From JANRKB01 sp033763695 (lineage in GTDB: Bacteria > Planctomycetota > Phycisphaerae > Phycisphaerales > UBA1924), in assembly GCA_033763695.1 (NCBI GenBank), contig JANRKB010000018.1:124001-188000 (forward strand): a stretch of 64,000 bases of DNA. The letters run 5' to 3'. Shown here in pieces: positions 42,815-51,424 of this stretch. Both the position numbers and the translations under genes were made by a program. Position 1 is the first letter of the stretch. Each line of letters begins with the position of its first letter. The notes beneath the pieces are model-generated. The model was not told the DNA's origin. It saw nothing but the letters and a program-made list of their open reading frames with translations, and ran no database searches.

Positions 42815-43684
42815 TCAACGCGCCGCGACCAGCACCACCCAGTCCTCCGCCAGTTCTTCCGCCGACTGCACGGCAATCGCGGGCTGACCCGGCGCGATGT
42901 TCAGGTCCTTGTACACCTGGACATCCCCGAACCCTGCCTCGCGCATCGCGTCCGTCAGTTCGCTGAGCGACCACAGTCGCCACTCGTACACGAACGCTCG
43001 CGGCAGTTCCTGCACGATCTCGCCGTCAACCTCCACGCGAAACGAGATCGAGTTCACCACCCGCGCCGTCCGCGGGTCCGCGGCCTCATGCCGCCACACA
43101 TATCGAATGATCTCGCGCCCGCGCGAGGGATGCCGCCGCTCGATCGCGCCGAGTCGAAACGCCGACGCCCCACCATACAGATCACAGCAGAAGACGCCGC
43201 CGCCAAACCCGCCGTTACCTGCATCAAGTCTGCGTTTGCACGCGCGCAGGTACGCCACGAGCGCGCCGCGCTCTGCGATGTACCCGATTGAGAAGTTGCC
43301 CACGAAAATGACATCCGACCCATGGGCCACCGCTCCGCGGAGGGAAGACGCTGGCGGAGTGGCTTGTTCCACGCCGCGTCGCGTCGCTTCCAACGGACCG
43401 CCCGCGGTGATGCAATCGCCTTGCACGATCTCAAGACGGCGCTGCTCGCTGGCTGGCATCGCTCCGACCAGCATTCGCGCCTTGGCGACAACCTCGTCAT
43501 CCAGATCGATCGCGTGGGCGACGCGATCCTCGCCTTCGGTGACCCAGCGACGCGACACCGCCGCGGTGCCGCAGAAATCCTCTTGCAGCACGCGCGGCTC
43601 ATTGTCGTGGATCGCCGCCAGCAGCGCAGTGACATGCCGCGGCGATTGCACGCACAGCTCATAGCAATCAAATCGATCCAGCAT
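42815..43684 (-). CDS. SAM-dependent methyltransferase
   Basis: A 289-residue class I methyltransferase-fold protein. Motif I is replaced by VLQEDFCGTAAVSRRWV, with the acidic post-I residue in HAIDLDDEVVAKARMLVG and a later VQGDCITAGG; DVIFVGNFSIGYIAERGALVAYLR is the motif IV region. A C-terminal strand-rich extension (NSISFRVEVDGEIVQELPRAFVYEWRLWSLSEL) resembles small-molecule methyltransferases. The substrate is unknown. It lies 17 bases downstream of the cyclase-fold gene, converging on manA. Confidence 0.8.
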   Translation of the reverse strand: MLDRFDCYELCVQSPRHVTALLAAIHDNEPRVLQEDFCGTAAVSRRWVTEGEDRVAHAIDLDDEVVAKARMLVGAMPASEQRRLEIVQGDCITAGGPLEATRRGVEQATPPASSLRGAVAHGSDVIFVGNFSIGYIAERGALVAYLRACKRRLDAGNGGFGGGVFCCDLYGGASAFRLGAIERRHPSRGREIIRYVWRHEAADPRTARVVNSISFRVEVDGEIVQELPRAFVYEWRLWSLSELTDAMREAGFGDVQVYKDLNIAPGQPAIAVQSAEELAEDWVVLVAAR

Positions 43685-43700
43685 CAGCGGTCCATCGGCG

Positions 43701-44984
43701 TCAGCGTCCCGCCTCGCCCAGAGCGATCAACGCATACGCCGTGATCAGCACCGGGTCGTTCTCCATCCAGCGATCATCCACGCTCTTGAAGGAGCCATCT
43801 TCATTCTGCAGTTTCGCAAGCCGTTGCACGAGGTCCGCCCGCCAATCGCGCTGCGTCGTCGCCTTGTCCGGCCCAGTCACCGCGATCATCGGCTCGCCGA
43901 ACGAGCCCAGCGCCCGCGCGAAGGTGACGAAGTAGTAGTACAGCCCGTCTGTGCCACAGTTGGGATTCTCTTCCAGCGTGTAGTTGGACCCGATCCAGTG
44001 CAGTGCGGCGAGCACGCGCGGGTCGTTCTTCTCCAGCCCGGCGTACAGATAGCTCTTGAACCCTGCATACGTCATCGAGCCATACGCCCGCAGGCGGCTC
44101 ACCTTGCGGCCGTCGTCGAGCGTTTCCTCGATCTCTCCGCCGTAGGTTTGTCCGACGCCCACCTGATCCTTGTTCACGCTCGTCGCATAGATAAAGCCGC
44201 CCTGCGTGCTGCCCTTGGCGTACGGCATGTCATTGACCACGACCTTCTCGCCGTCCTTACCCGTGGTCGTCGCGAGCATCTGCGTGCGCTGCAAGAAGAC
44301 GAGCGCCCGCTTGAACGCCTCATCGTCCGCCTTGACGCCGCTGTCGTGCAGCCCTTGCAGCACGAACGACAGGTTGCTCAGGTCCGGGCGGCCATGCCTT
44401 CCATACCCCACGCCGCCGTAGTACGCGTGCTCGCGTCCCACGGGCTTGGGCGCATCGGGGGCTTTGGACTCGGCCAACGCTGTCTCGCTCCACTGCAACG
44501 AACGCAGGAAGTCCTGGGCCGGTTTGATCGCCTCGCGTGCCGCGGGCGTGTCGGCTTTCGCCAGCGTGCTCAGGCAAATCGCGGTGTTGTACGCCGGCAG
44601 CACCTGGTCATAGATCCCACCGTCGGGCTGGCGCTTGGACAAGATGAACTCCACGCCGCGATTGACGCTCGCATCGCTCGTCGACTCCAGCACACCCGAT
44701 CCGAGCATGCCGCTGACGACAAGCCCGGTGATCGCGGGAAAGGTCGGTCCCTTTGGGTTGACGCTCCACCCGCCGCTCACGTCCTGCTTGCTCCGCAAGT
44801 AGGCGATCGCCTTGGTCGCCATCCGCCGCGCCTGCTCGCGCGTTTGCTCGCTTGATTGCTCGCGTGCTGCCGCCGGTCCAGGCTCGGGCGACGCGGCAAC
44901 CGCGACTCCGCCCACAAGCCCGCACGCGACCACCAATGCGGCGAGCGACGAACGCCCCGCGCCAAACGAGCATGCCTTCATCAT
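43701..44984 (-). CDS. Exported terpene-cyclase/prenyltransferase-fold protein
   Basis: A 427-residue secreted protein with a signal peptide (LAALVVACGLVGGVAVAA). The mature chain is a set of QW-like repeats of the alpha/alpha6-barrel of squalene-hopene cyclases and prenyltransferases (AIAYLRSKQDVSGGWSVNPKG, GVEFILSKRQPDGGIYDQ, VLFLQRTQML, RLAKLQNEDGSFKSVDDRW). The catalytic DXDD motif of cyclases is not visible, and export argues against terpene synthesis, so it may bind a polymer or lipid in the periplasm. The start overlaps the rsmE stop (ATGA). Confidence 0.8.
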   Translation of the reverse strand: MMKACSFGAGRSSLAALVVACGLVGGVAVAASPEPGPAAAREQSSEQTREQARRMATKAIAYLRSKQDVSGGWSVNPKGPTFPAITGLVVSGMLGSGVLESTSDASVNRGVEFILSKRQPDGGIYDQVLPAYNTAICLSTLAKADTPAAREAIKPAQDFLRSLQWSETALAESKAPDAPKPVGREHAYYGGVGYGRHGRPDLSNLSFVLQGLHDSGVKADDEAFKRALVFLQRTQMLATTTGKDGEKVVVNDMPYAKGSTQGGFIYATSVNKDQVGVGQTYGGEIEETLDDGRKVSRLRAYGSMTYAGFKSYLYAGLEKNDPRVLAALHWIGSNYTLEENPNCGTDGLYYYFVTFARALGSFGEPMIAVTGPDKATTQRDWRADLVQRLAKLQNEDGSFKSVDDRWMENDPVLITAYALIALGEAGR

Positions 44985-45715
44985 GACTGGGTTTCCCGGT
45001 TGAGAATCACTGCCGCGGCACTCACCGCCGCCGTCTCGATACGTTGCACGCACGGCCCGAAGTTCGCAATGGGGATTCCACCGGTTCTCGCCCGCGAAAT
45101 CTCCTCAGGTGTCCAGCCGCCCTCAGGCCCGATGAGCAATCGCACCGCAGCGGCGCCCGTCCGCACATACGCCCCGCCGCTCGCGTCCGCGAGCACGATC
45201 TGGGCTTGCGCATTCACGCCACCCGCGCACGCCGCGTCGAGATCGCCACCTTCAAGAATCTCCAAGGCCCACGCCCGCCCGCTCTGTTTCGCAGACTCGA
45301 GCGCGACGCGATGCAGCCGCTGCAGTTTGCCCTCGCGCGGGTCCACGACGCTCCGCGCGGTGTGCAGCGGCGCATATGCCGCCGCTCCAACCTGGCTCAG
45401 TTGATCAATCATCTGCTCGAGCCGATCGCCCTTGGGTGCCGCAGCCCACACCTCAATCCGCGGCACAAGCCTCGGTGCGACCGCGACCCGTTCCACGCGC
45501 ACGCTGATCGCAAAGACGCCGCGCGGCTTGGTGATCGCCTGCACGACACCCTCGCCGACACACCCCAGCGTGTCAATCACCCCGACCGCATCGCCAACCT
45601 CAAGCCGCTTCACCTTGACCGCGTGATGAGCTTCGTCGCCCGCGATCACAAGCTCGCCGCCGCCCGCCGCCGCGAGCGTTGCCAGTTCAGCCGCAAAGAG
45701 TCGATGGCGGGCCAT
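44981..45715 (-). CDS. rsmE: 16S rRNA (uracil-1498-N3)-methyltransferase
   Basis: A 244-residue SPOUT methyltransferase that methylates U1498 of 16S rRNA. It has the PUA-like N-terminal domain (MARHRLFAAELA...GDEAHHAVKVKRLEVGDAVGVID) and the trefoil-knot core with VWAAAPKGDRLEQMIDQLSQVGAA, ARSVVDPREGKLQRLHRVALESAKQSGR and the SAM loop LLIGPEGGWTPEEI. The internal ATG at 45715 fits family length; an upstream ATG at 45787 would add 24 residues. Confidence 0.94.
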   Translation of the reverse strand: MARHRLFAAELATLAAAGGGELVIAGDEAHHAVKVKRLEVGDAVGVIDTLGCVGEGVVQAITKPRGVFAISVRVERVAVAPRLVPRIEVWAAAPKGDRLEQMIDQLSQVGAAAYAPLHTARSVVDPREGKLQRLHRVALESAKQSGRAWALEILEGGDLDAACAGGVNAQAQIVLADASGGAYVRTGAAAVRLLIGPEGGWTPEEISRARTGGIPIANFGPCVQRIETAAVSAAAVILNRETQS

Positions 45716-45917
45716 GGTGGTTGGTGGTTCGTGTCGCTCGATCCGTCTGGCGAGACGTTTCCCCTCAAACGGGGTAAGGATAACCATCGAATGGACGTTA
45801 CCCCCTTGAGTTGTGAACCCCGGGGACCGATGATGCACGTCTGGAGGACACGATTCGTCGCACGAGGTCGAGCGTACGCGATCTCAGGCGACGCCGCGCC
45901 GGTCATGTGATTCGCGC

Positions 45918-47309
45918 ATGAGCAACGCCCAGGCGGACAAGTCCACGTCCCCCGCCGCCGCCAAGGCGAGCGTGCCCGCTCCCAAGAGCGGCGGCGATGA
46001 CTTGGCGAGTCAGGTCGAGTCGCTGCTCGCGCAGGTCGACTCGCTCGCGCAAGAACTCGCCGTGCCGGAAGAGTCTGCCGCGCCGCAAGACACGCCCCTC
46101 GAACCGACCGCTGAGTTCGAGGAGCCGCCCACCGAGGCACTCGCGCCGGAAGCGGCAGCCGATCCTGAACCAGCGAGCGCTGCGACGGAAGATCTCGCGG
46201 CAATCGAAGATGTCGCCGCGCTCGAGTCAGCGGCAGAGCCCGCCGATGGGCAGACCGACGCGCACGCCGACGCTCCAACCGAACCCGACAACGCCGCCGC
46301 GCCGGTCGAACCGCTCGCCGAGCCCGAGCCAGCCGCGACTCCCGAAGCGAGCACGGACACCGCACAAGGCACAGAGCCCGAAGCAAACGCGGCAGAACAG
46401 CTCGACGATGCCGCGGCTCAGCTCGCGCCCGCCGACGCGCCTGCCGCCGAGAACATCGACGAGCTCGATCAACAGCTCGCCAGCCTCACTGAAAACCTCA
46501 TCCAGCAAGACGCCGACGCCACCACGCCCGACGAGGCAGATCTGGACGCGACCGACGCCGCTGATGCCCACGTGCCCACACCCGCGGCGGCCGCGACCGA
46601 GCCAGCCCCCGTCGCACCGGCGCCGACCGCGGCCGAGCCCGTCGCCAAGCCTCACGCCGACGCGCACGCCAAGCCAGCCGCCGCCCCGGTCGCGGCACAC
46701 GCCGACACGCACGCCCACGAACCTGCCAAGGTCGAACCCGCCAAGGCGGCTCCCACGCCGCGCGGCCCATCGCTGCTGACCCGAGCCAAGGCCGCGGCAT
46801 TCGCGCTGCTGGGTCGCATCTCCGGCCCCGTCGGCCGCGCTGTCTTGGGCGTCCTGTCCATGCCGCTGCGCTCGCAGCCGACCATGGTGCGCGACACTAT
46901 CGGCTGGGTCGCACTCGCGACACTCTTCTGGGCTGGCTGTCTCTGGGCCTACATGCTGCTGTTCTACAAGCCGCCCACGCCCGAGCCGCCGGCGCACGCC
47001 GTCGCGATCGTCGAAGGCGAAGGTGCCGGACACGGCGAAGGTGGCTCGCACGCGCCCGCCGGCCACGCCGCGCCCGCACACGCCCCCGCCAAGGCCTCCA
47101 GCCACTCGGCCAAGCCCGCGGCCAAGGACGCGCACAAAGAAGCCGCCAAGGAAACCAAAAAGGAAGAAGGCGGTCACGGCGGCGAGGGCAGCGGTCACGG
47201 CGGAGCCGCAGGCCCCAAGAAGTTTGACAAGCCGATCCTCGATCAGTTCACGGTTGTACCGCCCCCCGGCGCAAAGACCGAGAAGAAGAAAGAAGGCGGC
47301 GGGCACTGA
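45918..47309 (+). CDS. Ala/Pro/Glu-rich low-complexity membrane protein
   Basis: A 463-residue protein of highly biased composition. Residues 1-290 are acidic, Ala/Pro/Glu/Asp-rich with no signal peptide and a heptad-like start (ASQVESLLAQVDSLAQELA; IDELDQQLASLTENLIQ). A single membrane helix (IGWVALATLFWAGCLWAYMLLFY, about 328-350) follows a short amphipathic basic stretch. The last 110 residues are His/Gly/Lys/Ala-rich (GHGEGGSHAPAGHAAPAHAP; KKEEGGHGGEGSGHGG), probably periplasmic. The layout is that of a TonB-like or spanning linker, but no family was recognised. Confidence 0.65.
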   Translation: MSNAQADKSTSPAAAKASVPAPKSGGDDLASQVESLLAQVDSLAQELAVPEESAAPQDTPLEPTAEFEEPPTEALAPEAAADPEPASAATEDLAAIEDVAALESAAEPADGQTDAHADAPTEPDNAAAPVEPLAEPEPAATPEASTDTAQGTEPEANAAEQLDDAAAQLAPADAPAAENIDELDQQLASLTENLIQQDADATTPDEADLDATDAADAHVPTPAAAATEPAPVAPAPTAAEPVAKPHADAHAKPAAAPVAAHADTHAHEPAKVEPAKAAPTPRGPSLLTRAKAAAFALLGRISGPVGRAVLGVLSMPLRSQPTMVRDTIGWVALATLFWAGCLWAYMLLFYKPPTPEPPAHAVAIVEGEGAGHGEGGSHAPAGHAAPAHAPAKASSHSAKPAAKDAHKEAAKETKKEEGGHGGEGSGHGGAAGPKKFDKPILDQFTVVPPPGAKTEKKKEGGGH

Positions 47310-47433
47310 CGACCATCACTGACGAAGCGGCCTGTGTCGCGCGTGCCGTCTCTCCCGACCGTACCCATCAGAACGTCATCTGATCGCACGCTCGCGCCGC
47401 TCGACCCGAGCGAACCGGCCGATAGATCCCCTG

Positions 47434-48804
47434 ATGCTGCGTGTGCTGCTCAGACATGCCCGCCCGGGGATGGTGCTGTCGCTGCCCATCTTTCACCCGC
47501 GAGCCCGCGACATCGTGTTGCTGCGCGCCGGTGTCGAACTCGATGCCCAGCACATCGCCAAGCTGCGCGAGCTCCGTATCCGCGAAGCATGGATCCACTA
47601 TCCGCAGTTCAGCAGCATCGAGCAGTATGTCTCCCCCGCGATTCATCAGGCGTGCCATTACGTCACGCACACCATCTCTGACGCGCTTGAGAACGCTCGC
47701 TCCAACGCGCACGCGCGCCTCGACTACTACACCTACAAGCGTGCCGTCGCGCAACTGCTTGAAAAGTTCGCCGCCCATCCCGTCGCCGCGCTCTTCGTGC
47801 AGGACATCGGCGCCGACGGCGAGCCGGCGCTGCGCCACGCGAGCACGGTCTGCCTTCTCAGCCTGCTGATGGGGCTCAAACTCGACTTTTACCTCGTGCG
47901 TGAGCGGGCTCGCCTCGCGCCCTACCTCGCCACCGACATCAGCAACCTCGGCGTGGGCGCGATGCTCGCCGATGTGGGCATGATGCATTTGGAACACGAC
48001 GCCCTCCGCCGCTGGAACACCCACGCAGACGAGAATGATCCGGCGTGGCGTGCGCACGTCCTCCGCGGCTTTGAGATGGTCCGCGATCAGGTCGAGCCAT
48101 CCGCCGCGGCCGTCGTGCTGCACCATCACCAGTCATTCGCCGGCGATGGCTTCCCGAAGGTCCGCCGCCGCACCGACGAGCCGCTGCCCCTCGCCGGGCG
48201 CGAGATCCACATCTTCGCCCGCATCGCGGCCGCCGCGGATCTCTTCGCGCGTCTGCGTCACCCGGCCCACGCACCCGGGGCGGATGAGAGCAAGACGCCG
48301 TCGATTCCCATCGCCCGCGCCCTGAAGACCATTCTCACCACGCCGCTGCGCGAACGCATCGACCCCGTCGTCTTCATGGCGCTCATGACCGTGTGCCCGC
48401 CATATCCGCCCGGCACGCTCGTCCGCCTTAGCAACGGTGTCGAGGGCGTCGTCACCCAATGGTCTCCCGACGACCCATGCCGCCCCACCGTCGAGACGCT
48501 CGTCGACTTCGCGCACACCTCGCGCGCCCAGGAACACACCGAGCGCTTCGTGCTGCGTCGTCATCGTGATCTCTTCATCACGCACGCCGACGGCATGGAT
48601 GTCAGCAACGACAACTTCTACCCCAGCGTCCCCGGCGAGTTTGACCTCACACGCGTCAGCCGCATGATGGCCAATCGCGCCGAGGAACTTCAGCAGTCCG
48701 CCAAGAGCAACGCCAAGCCCGGCGATGCGGGCTCTCCGACAAGCAACGACGAAACCCCCGACGCATCAAAGGGGCTGCCCGGCACGCCGCTCAGCGAGCC
48801 ATAA
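47434..48804 (+). CDS. HD-GYP-type protein with degenerate metal site
   Basis: A 456-residue protein. The N-terminal 60 residues (MLRVLLRHARPGMVLSLPIFHPRARDIVLLRAGVEL) match the domain that precedes many HD-GYP proteins. The HD-GYP core is recognisable (HASTVCLLSLLMGLKL, LADVGMMHLEHDAL, RAHVLRGFEMV, VVLHHHQSFAGDGFP), but the HDIGK motif reads ADVGM (metal His to Ala), HHE reads HHH and GYP is GDGFP. The extra C-terminal domain includes PPYPPGTLVRLSNGVEGVV. Intact HD-GYP proteins cleave cyclic di-GMP; this one may be inactive or have altered metal use. Confidence 0.8.
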   Translation: MLRVLLRHARPGMVLSLPIFHPRARDIVLLRAGVELDAQHIAKLRELRIREAWIHYPQFSSIEQYVSPAIHQACHYVTHTISDALENARSNAHARLDYYTYKRAVAQLLEKFAAHPVAALFVQDIGADGEPALRHASTVCLLSLLMGLKLDFYLVRERARLAPYLATDISNLGVGAMLADVGMMHLEHDALRRWNTHADENDPAWRAHVLRGFEMVRDQVEPSAAAVVLHHHQSFAGDGFPKVRRRTDEPLPLAGREIHIFARIAAAADLFARLRHPAHAPGADESKTPSIPIARALKTILTTPLRERIDPVVFMALMTVCPPYPPGTLVRLSNGVEGVVTQWSPDDPCRPTVETLVDFAHTSRAQEHTERFVLRRHRDLFITHADGMDVSNDNFYPSVPGEFDLTRVSRMMANRAEELQQSAKSNAKPGDAGSPTSNDETPDASKGLPGTPLSEP

Positions 48805-48845
48805 CCCGGCGAACGCGGTGCGACAGCGTCTTCGGGTCGCCGCAC

Positions 48846-48876
48846 CGTCTAAACGAGCCCGAAGCGCGAGCGAGGG
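48846..48876. repeat. AGCCCGAAGCGCGAGCGAGGGC dispersed-type element
   Basis: A short imperfect palindrome at 48855-48876 (GCCC ... GGGC arms around alternating GCGC/GAGCGA) in the gap after the HD-GYP gene. I recall near-identical units as common intergenic repeats in planctomycete genomes; only this copy was noticed here. The rest of the 48805-48942 gap shows nothing else. Confidence 0.4.
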
Positions 48877-48942
48877 CCTCTGTCGCCGAAGCACAACTCA
48901 CGCTGACGCGCCGCAACGTCGCTCCAAAAGAACGCAATCGCA

Positions 48943-49491
48943 TCACTTCGGCGGCGTGCGTACACCCAGTTCACGCAGCGGCTCGCCGCCCATGATCCGC
49001 CACGACGGCAGATCGGCAAACACGCTTGCGCGGCTGCCCACGATCGTACCGTCCCCCACGCGCACGCCCGGCCCCACATACACATCCGCCGCGATCCAGC
49101 AATCATCGCCGATCTCAATCGGTCGACACAGCAGCGGCAAGCCCGGCAGATCCACATCCCGCGTGCTCGTATCCAGCACCGAGTACTGGCTCACCGTCGA
49201 CCGTGCCCCGATCCGCACCGGCACCTCACAGTGCACGCGGCTGCGATCTCCCAGCGTCGCGTGCTCCAGCATGATCAGGTTCCACGGCCGTGTGATCACC
49301 ACGCTTGGGCGCACGATCACCGAATGCCCGAGCCGCGCACCAAACAGCCGCAAAATCCCGCGGCGTACGCCGTACCAGTTGTGAAACGTCAGCGAAAACA
49401 GCAACCGCCCCGGGAACGCCCACAGCAGCACGCGGCACACATACGTGAGCCGCCCCGCAAAGGTGGAGATGTTCACGTTGCTTGTCAGCAT
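48943..49491 (-). CDS. WcaF-like acyltransferase (left-handed beta-helix)
   Basis: A 182-residue hexapeptide-repeat acyltransferase of the colanic-acid WcaF/NodL type. After an N-terminal FHNWYGVRRGILRLFGARLG, the beta-helix rungs are visible (IVRPSVVITRPWNLIMLEHATLGDRSRVHCEVPVRIGARSTVS; IEIGDDCWIAADVYVGPGVRVGDGTIVGSRASVFADLPSWRIMGGEPLRELG). The extended loop that holds the catalytic His of acetyltransferases reads SVLDTSTRDVDLPG, so the usual His is not evident. It probably acetylates a surface sugar. It is a tandem paralogue of 49522-50166. Confidence 0.88.
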   Translation of the reverse strand: MLTSNVNISTFAGRLTYVCRVLLWAFPGRLLFSLTFHNWYGVRRGILRLFGARLGHSVIVRPSVVITRPWNLIMLEHATLGDRSRVHCEVPVRIGARSTVSQYSVLDTSTRDVDLPGLPLLCRPIEIGDDCWIAADVYVGPGVRVGDGTIVGSRASVFADLPSWRIMGGEPLRELGVRTPPK

Positions 49492-49521
49492 CGCCGTGCC
49501 GCGCGTCGCTCCCGTCGCCTC

Positions 49522-50166
49522 TCAGGTCATCTCGCGCTGCTTCACGGGCCGCGCCGGATTGCCGATGCACACCGTCCACGCCGGCAGATCCTTGAACGCG
49601 CTCGACCTGGCCCCCAGCACCGCGCCACGCCGCACCGTGACGTTCGGCCCGACATACGCGTCCGCCGCGATCCACGCGTCGGATTCGATCGTGATCGGCG
49701 TGCGCAGCAAGGGCAGCGCGGCCTTGTTGTGATCATGCGTCCCGCCGCACAGGTGCGCATACTGGCTGATCATCACCCGATCGCCGATCGTGATCTGCCC
49801 CAGGCTGTAGAGGATTGAGTGGTCACCGATCAGGCAATCGCGTCCGATCTCGATATGCCAGGGGATCTCCACGTGGCAGGTCGGACGGATGCACGTTCCA
49901 TCGCCGATCTTGGCCCCAAACAGCCGCAGCAGCCGACGCCGATAGCCGTACCAGTTATGAAACGAGCAGCGAAAGAGCGGCCGCCCGAGGATCATCCACA
50001 CCGCGCGCCCGATCTTCTCCTTCTTGCTCCACGACGAGACGTGCGACACCGCAAACGGATCCTGCACGATGTGCGCCCCCATCGGATTCGGCGGCGAAGC
50101 CGAACCCGGGGCCGGGTCGCGTTCGGAGTTTCCGGCAGAACCGACACTGGCTTGCGATGTGTTCAT
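49522..50166 (-). CDS. WcaF-like acetyltransferase (left-handed beta-helix)
   Basis: A 214-residue paralogue of the previous gene, 30 bases upstream of it. The core FHNWYGYRRRLLRLFGAKIGDGTCIRPTCHVEIPWHIEIGRDCLIGD leads into rungs with the conserved His of the loop (AHLCGGTHDHNKAALPLL) that acts as base in sugar O-acetyltransferases, and GSSA-like closing GARSSAFKDLPAWTVCIGNPARPVKQREM. The N-terminal 40 residues (Ser/Pro-rich) have no counterpart in the paralogue. The ATG at 50166 is preceded by a GAG; it diverges from the GT2 gene. Confidence 0.9.
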   Translation of the reverse strand: MNTSQASVGSAGNSERDPAPGSASPPNPMGAHIVQDPFAVSHVSSWSKKEKIGRAVWMILGRPLFRCSFHNWYGYRRRLLRLFGAKIGDGTCIRPTCHVEIPWHIEIGRDCLIGDHSILYSLGQITIGDRVMISQYAHLCGGTHDHNKAALPLLRTPITIESDAWIAADAYVGPNVTVRRGAVLGARSSAFKDLPAWTVCIGNPARPVKQREMT

Positions 50167-50246
50167 CTGGCTCAAAGTCGATACGCTCCCCAACGATGGT
50201 CGGAACTCGCCCACGGGCCACACGACAATCGTATCGGCACAATGAA

Positions 50247-50360
50247 GTGGCAGAATGGCAAAGTGCCACAGCGGCAGAGTGAAAACCGCCGATGAAACCC
50301 GTTGGCTTTGACTTCGCCGACCCTCCAGAACTTTGACCGCTTCGTCACTTCACCACTTCG
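50247..50360. repeat. Low-complexity GTGGCA-type repeat in the promoter region of the GT2 gene
   Basis: Between the divergent acyltransferase and GT2 genes: GTGGCA/TGCCAC hairpin (50247-50252, 50264-50269, 11-base loop) followed by GCGGCAGAGTG, and, near the GT2 start, TTCGTCACTTCACCACTTCGC, which is roughly the reverse complement of the GAAGTGG unit. It resembles a small inverted dispersed element; no second copy was seen in the window. Confidence 0.35.
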
Positions 50361-50361
50361 C

Positions 50362-51228
50362 ATGTCCACCACGCCGCCATATCCCGTCTCGGTCATCATC
50401 CTGACGAAGGACGAGGAGATCAACATCACCTCGTGCCTCGACCATCTCGCATTCTCGGACGACATCGTCGTCTACGACAGCCTGAGCACCGACAAGACCA
50501 CGCAGCTCGCGCAGAGCCATCCCCGGGTCGGTTCCAGCGTCCGCATCGTGAGCCGAAAGTTCGACAACTGGTCGGCGCATCAGAACTGGGCGGTTCAGAA
50601 CATCGCGTTCAAGCACCCGTGGGTTCTCTACGTCGACGCGGATGAACACGTGACGCCCGAGCTCGCCTCCGAACTCCAGCGTCTCGCGGATCCGGCGTCC
50701 GCCGTCAGCGCGTACCGCCTGCGCCGCAAGGACCACCTGATGGGCCGCTGGCTGCGCCATGCCCAGCTCTACCCATCGTGGTTCGTGCGTTTTTTCCGCC
50801 CCGCGAAGATCAAGTGGGAGAGGCTGGTCAACCCCGTCGCCGTGGTCGATGGCCCTCTTGAGCAACTTGAAGGCCATCTGATGCACTATCCCTTCAGCAA
50901 GGGCATCACGCAGTGGCTTGAGCGCCACAACTCGTACTCGTCGTTCGAGGCCCAGGAACTCCTCAAAGTTCTCGGCGGCACCAAGCGAGAGCCGCTCAGC
51001 GGCCTCTTCAGCAGCGACCCAACCATCCGCCGCGCCGTGCTCAAGAACATCTTCTTCCGCCTGCCGCTGCGGCCGCAGATCAAGTGGATCTACTACGTCT
51101 TCTGGCGCATGGCATGGCTCGATGGCGCTCCGGGAATGACGTACGCGCGCCTCACCTACCTCTACGAGTACATGATCTCGATCAAGGCCAAGGAACTGCT
51201 GGCCAAGCGGGACCAGAACCCCGAGTAA
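50362..51228 (+). CDS. Glycosyltransferase family 2 (WaaE-like)
   Basis: A 288-residue GT-A glycosyltransferase. VSVIILTKDEEINITSCLDHL is the nucleotide-binding start, DDIVVYDSLSTDKTTQLAQ and FKHPWVLYVDADEHVTPEL carry the DxD metal motif, and RRKDHLMGRWLRHAQLYPSWFVRFFRPAKIKWERLVNP is the acceptor region typical of LPS core beta-1,4-glucosyltransferases (WaaE/KdtX-like). The C-terminal part (GMTYARLTYLYEYMISIKAKEL) forms an amphipathic membrane-associated helix. A TTG start at 50302 would add 20 residues; the domain start fits 50362. Confidence 0.92.
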   Translation: MSTTPPYPVSVIILTKDEEINITSCLDHLAFSDDIVVYDSLSTDKTTQLAQSHPRVGSSVRIVSRKFDNWSAHQNWAVQNIAFKHPWVLYVDADEHVTPELASELQRLADPASAVSAYRLRRKDHLMGRWLRHAQLYPSWFVRFFRPAKIKWERLVNPVAVVDGPLEQLEGHLMHYPFSKGITQWLERHNSYSSFEAQELLKVLGGTKREPLSGLFSSDPTIRRAVLKNIFFRLPLRPQIKWIYYVFWRMAWLDGAPGMTYARLTYLYEYMISIKAKELLAKRDQNPE

Positions 51229-51269
51229 CGCTGGCCGCGCACGTTCCACACTCCCACGCGCGAACCTCA

Positions 51270-51310
51270 CCCGTGCCACTGATGTGCGAGGCGGCGAGCA
51301 CATCGGTACT
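51270..51310. repeat. REP-like palindrome, copy 1
   Basis: An imperfect inverted repeat with core GTGCCA-CTGATGT...GCGAGG...ACATCGGT-ACTGC. A related copy lies at 62196-62230. It occupies the intergenic space between the GT2 gene and the lipoprotein gene. Confidence 0.5.
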
Positions 51311-51336
51311 GCCTATCCCGCCATCGCGTCACCGCC

Positions 51337-51393
51337 ATTCTCCGCCTTCTCCCCGCCCCAGGGAGATGGTGCGGCGAAGCCGCGGATGAGGGG
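51337..51393. repeat. CTCCCC/GGGAGA plus GCGGC-gaa-GCCGC palindromic repeat
   Basis: Two adjacent small hairpins: TTCTCCCC ... GGGAGATGG and GCGGCGAAGCCGC, then GGATGAGGGG. This layout is widely seen as REP-like intergenic units in GC-rich bacteria. It precedes the lipoprotein start at 51425 and could also lie in its leader. Confidence 0.45.
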
Positions 51394-51424
51394 TCTTTCC
51401 TGCGTCACAAGTACACTCCCCCCC

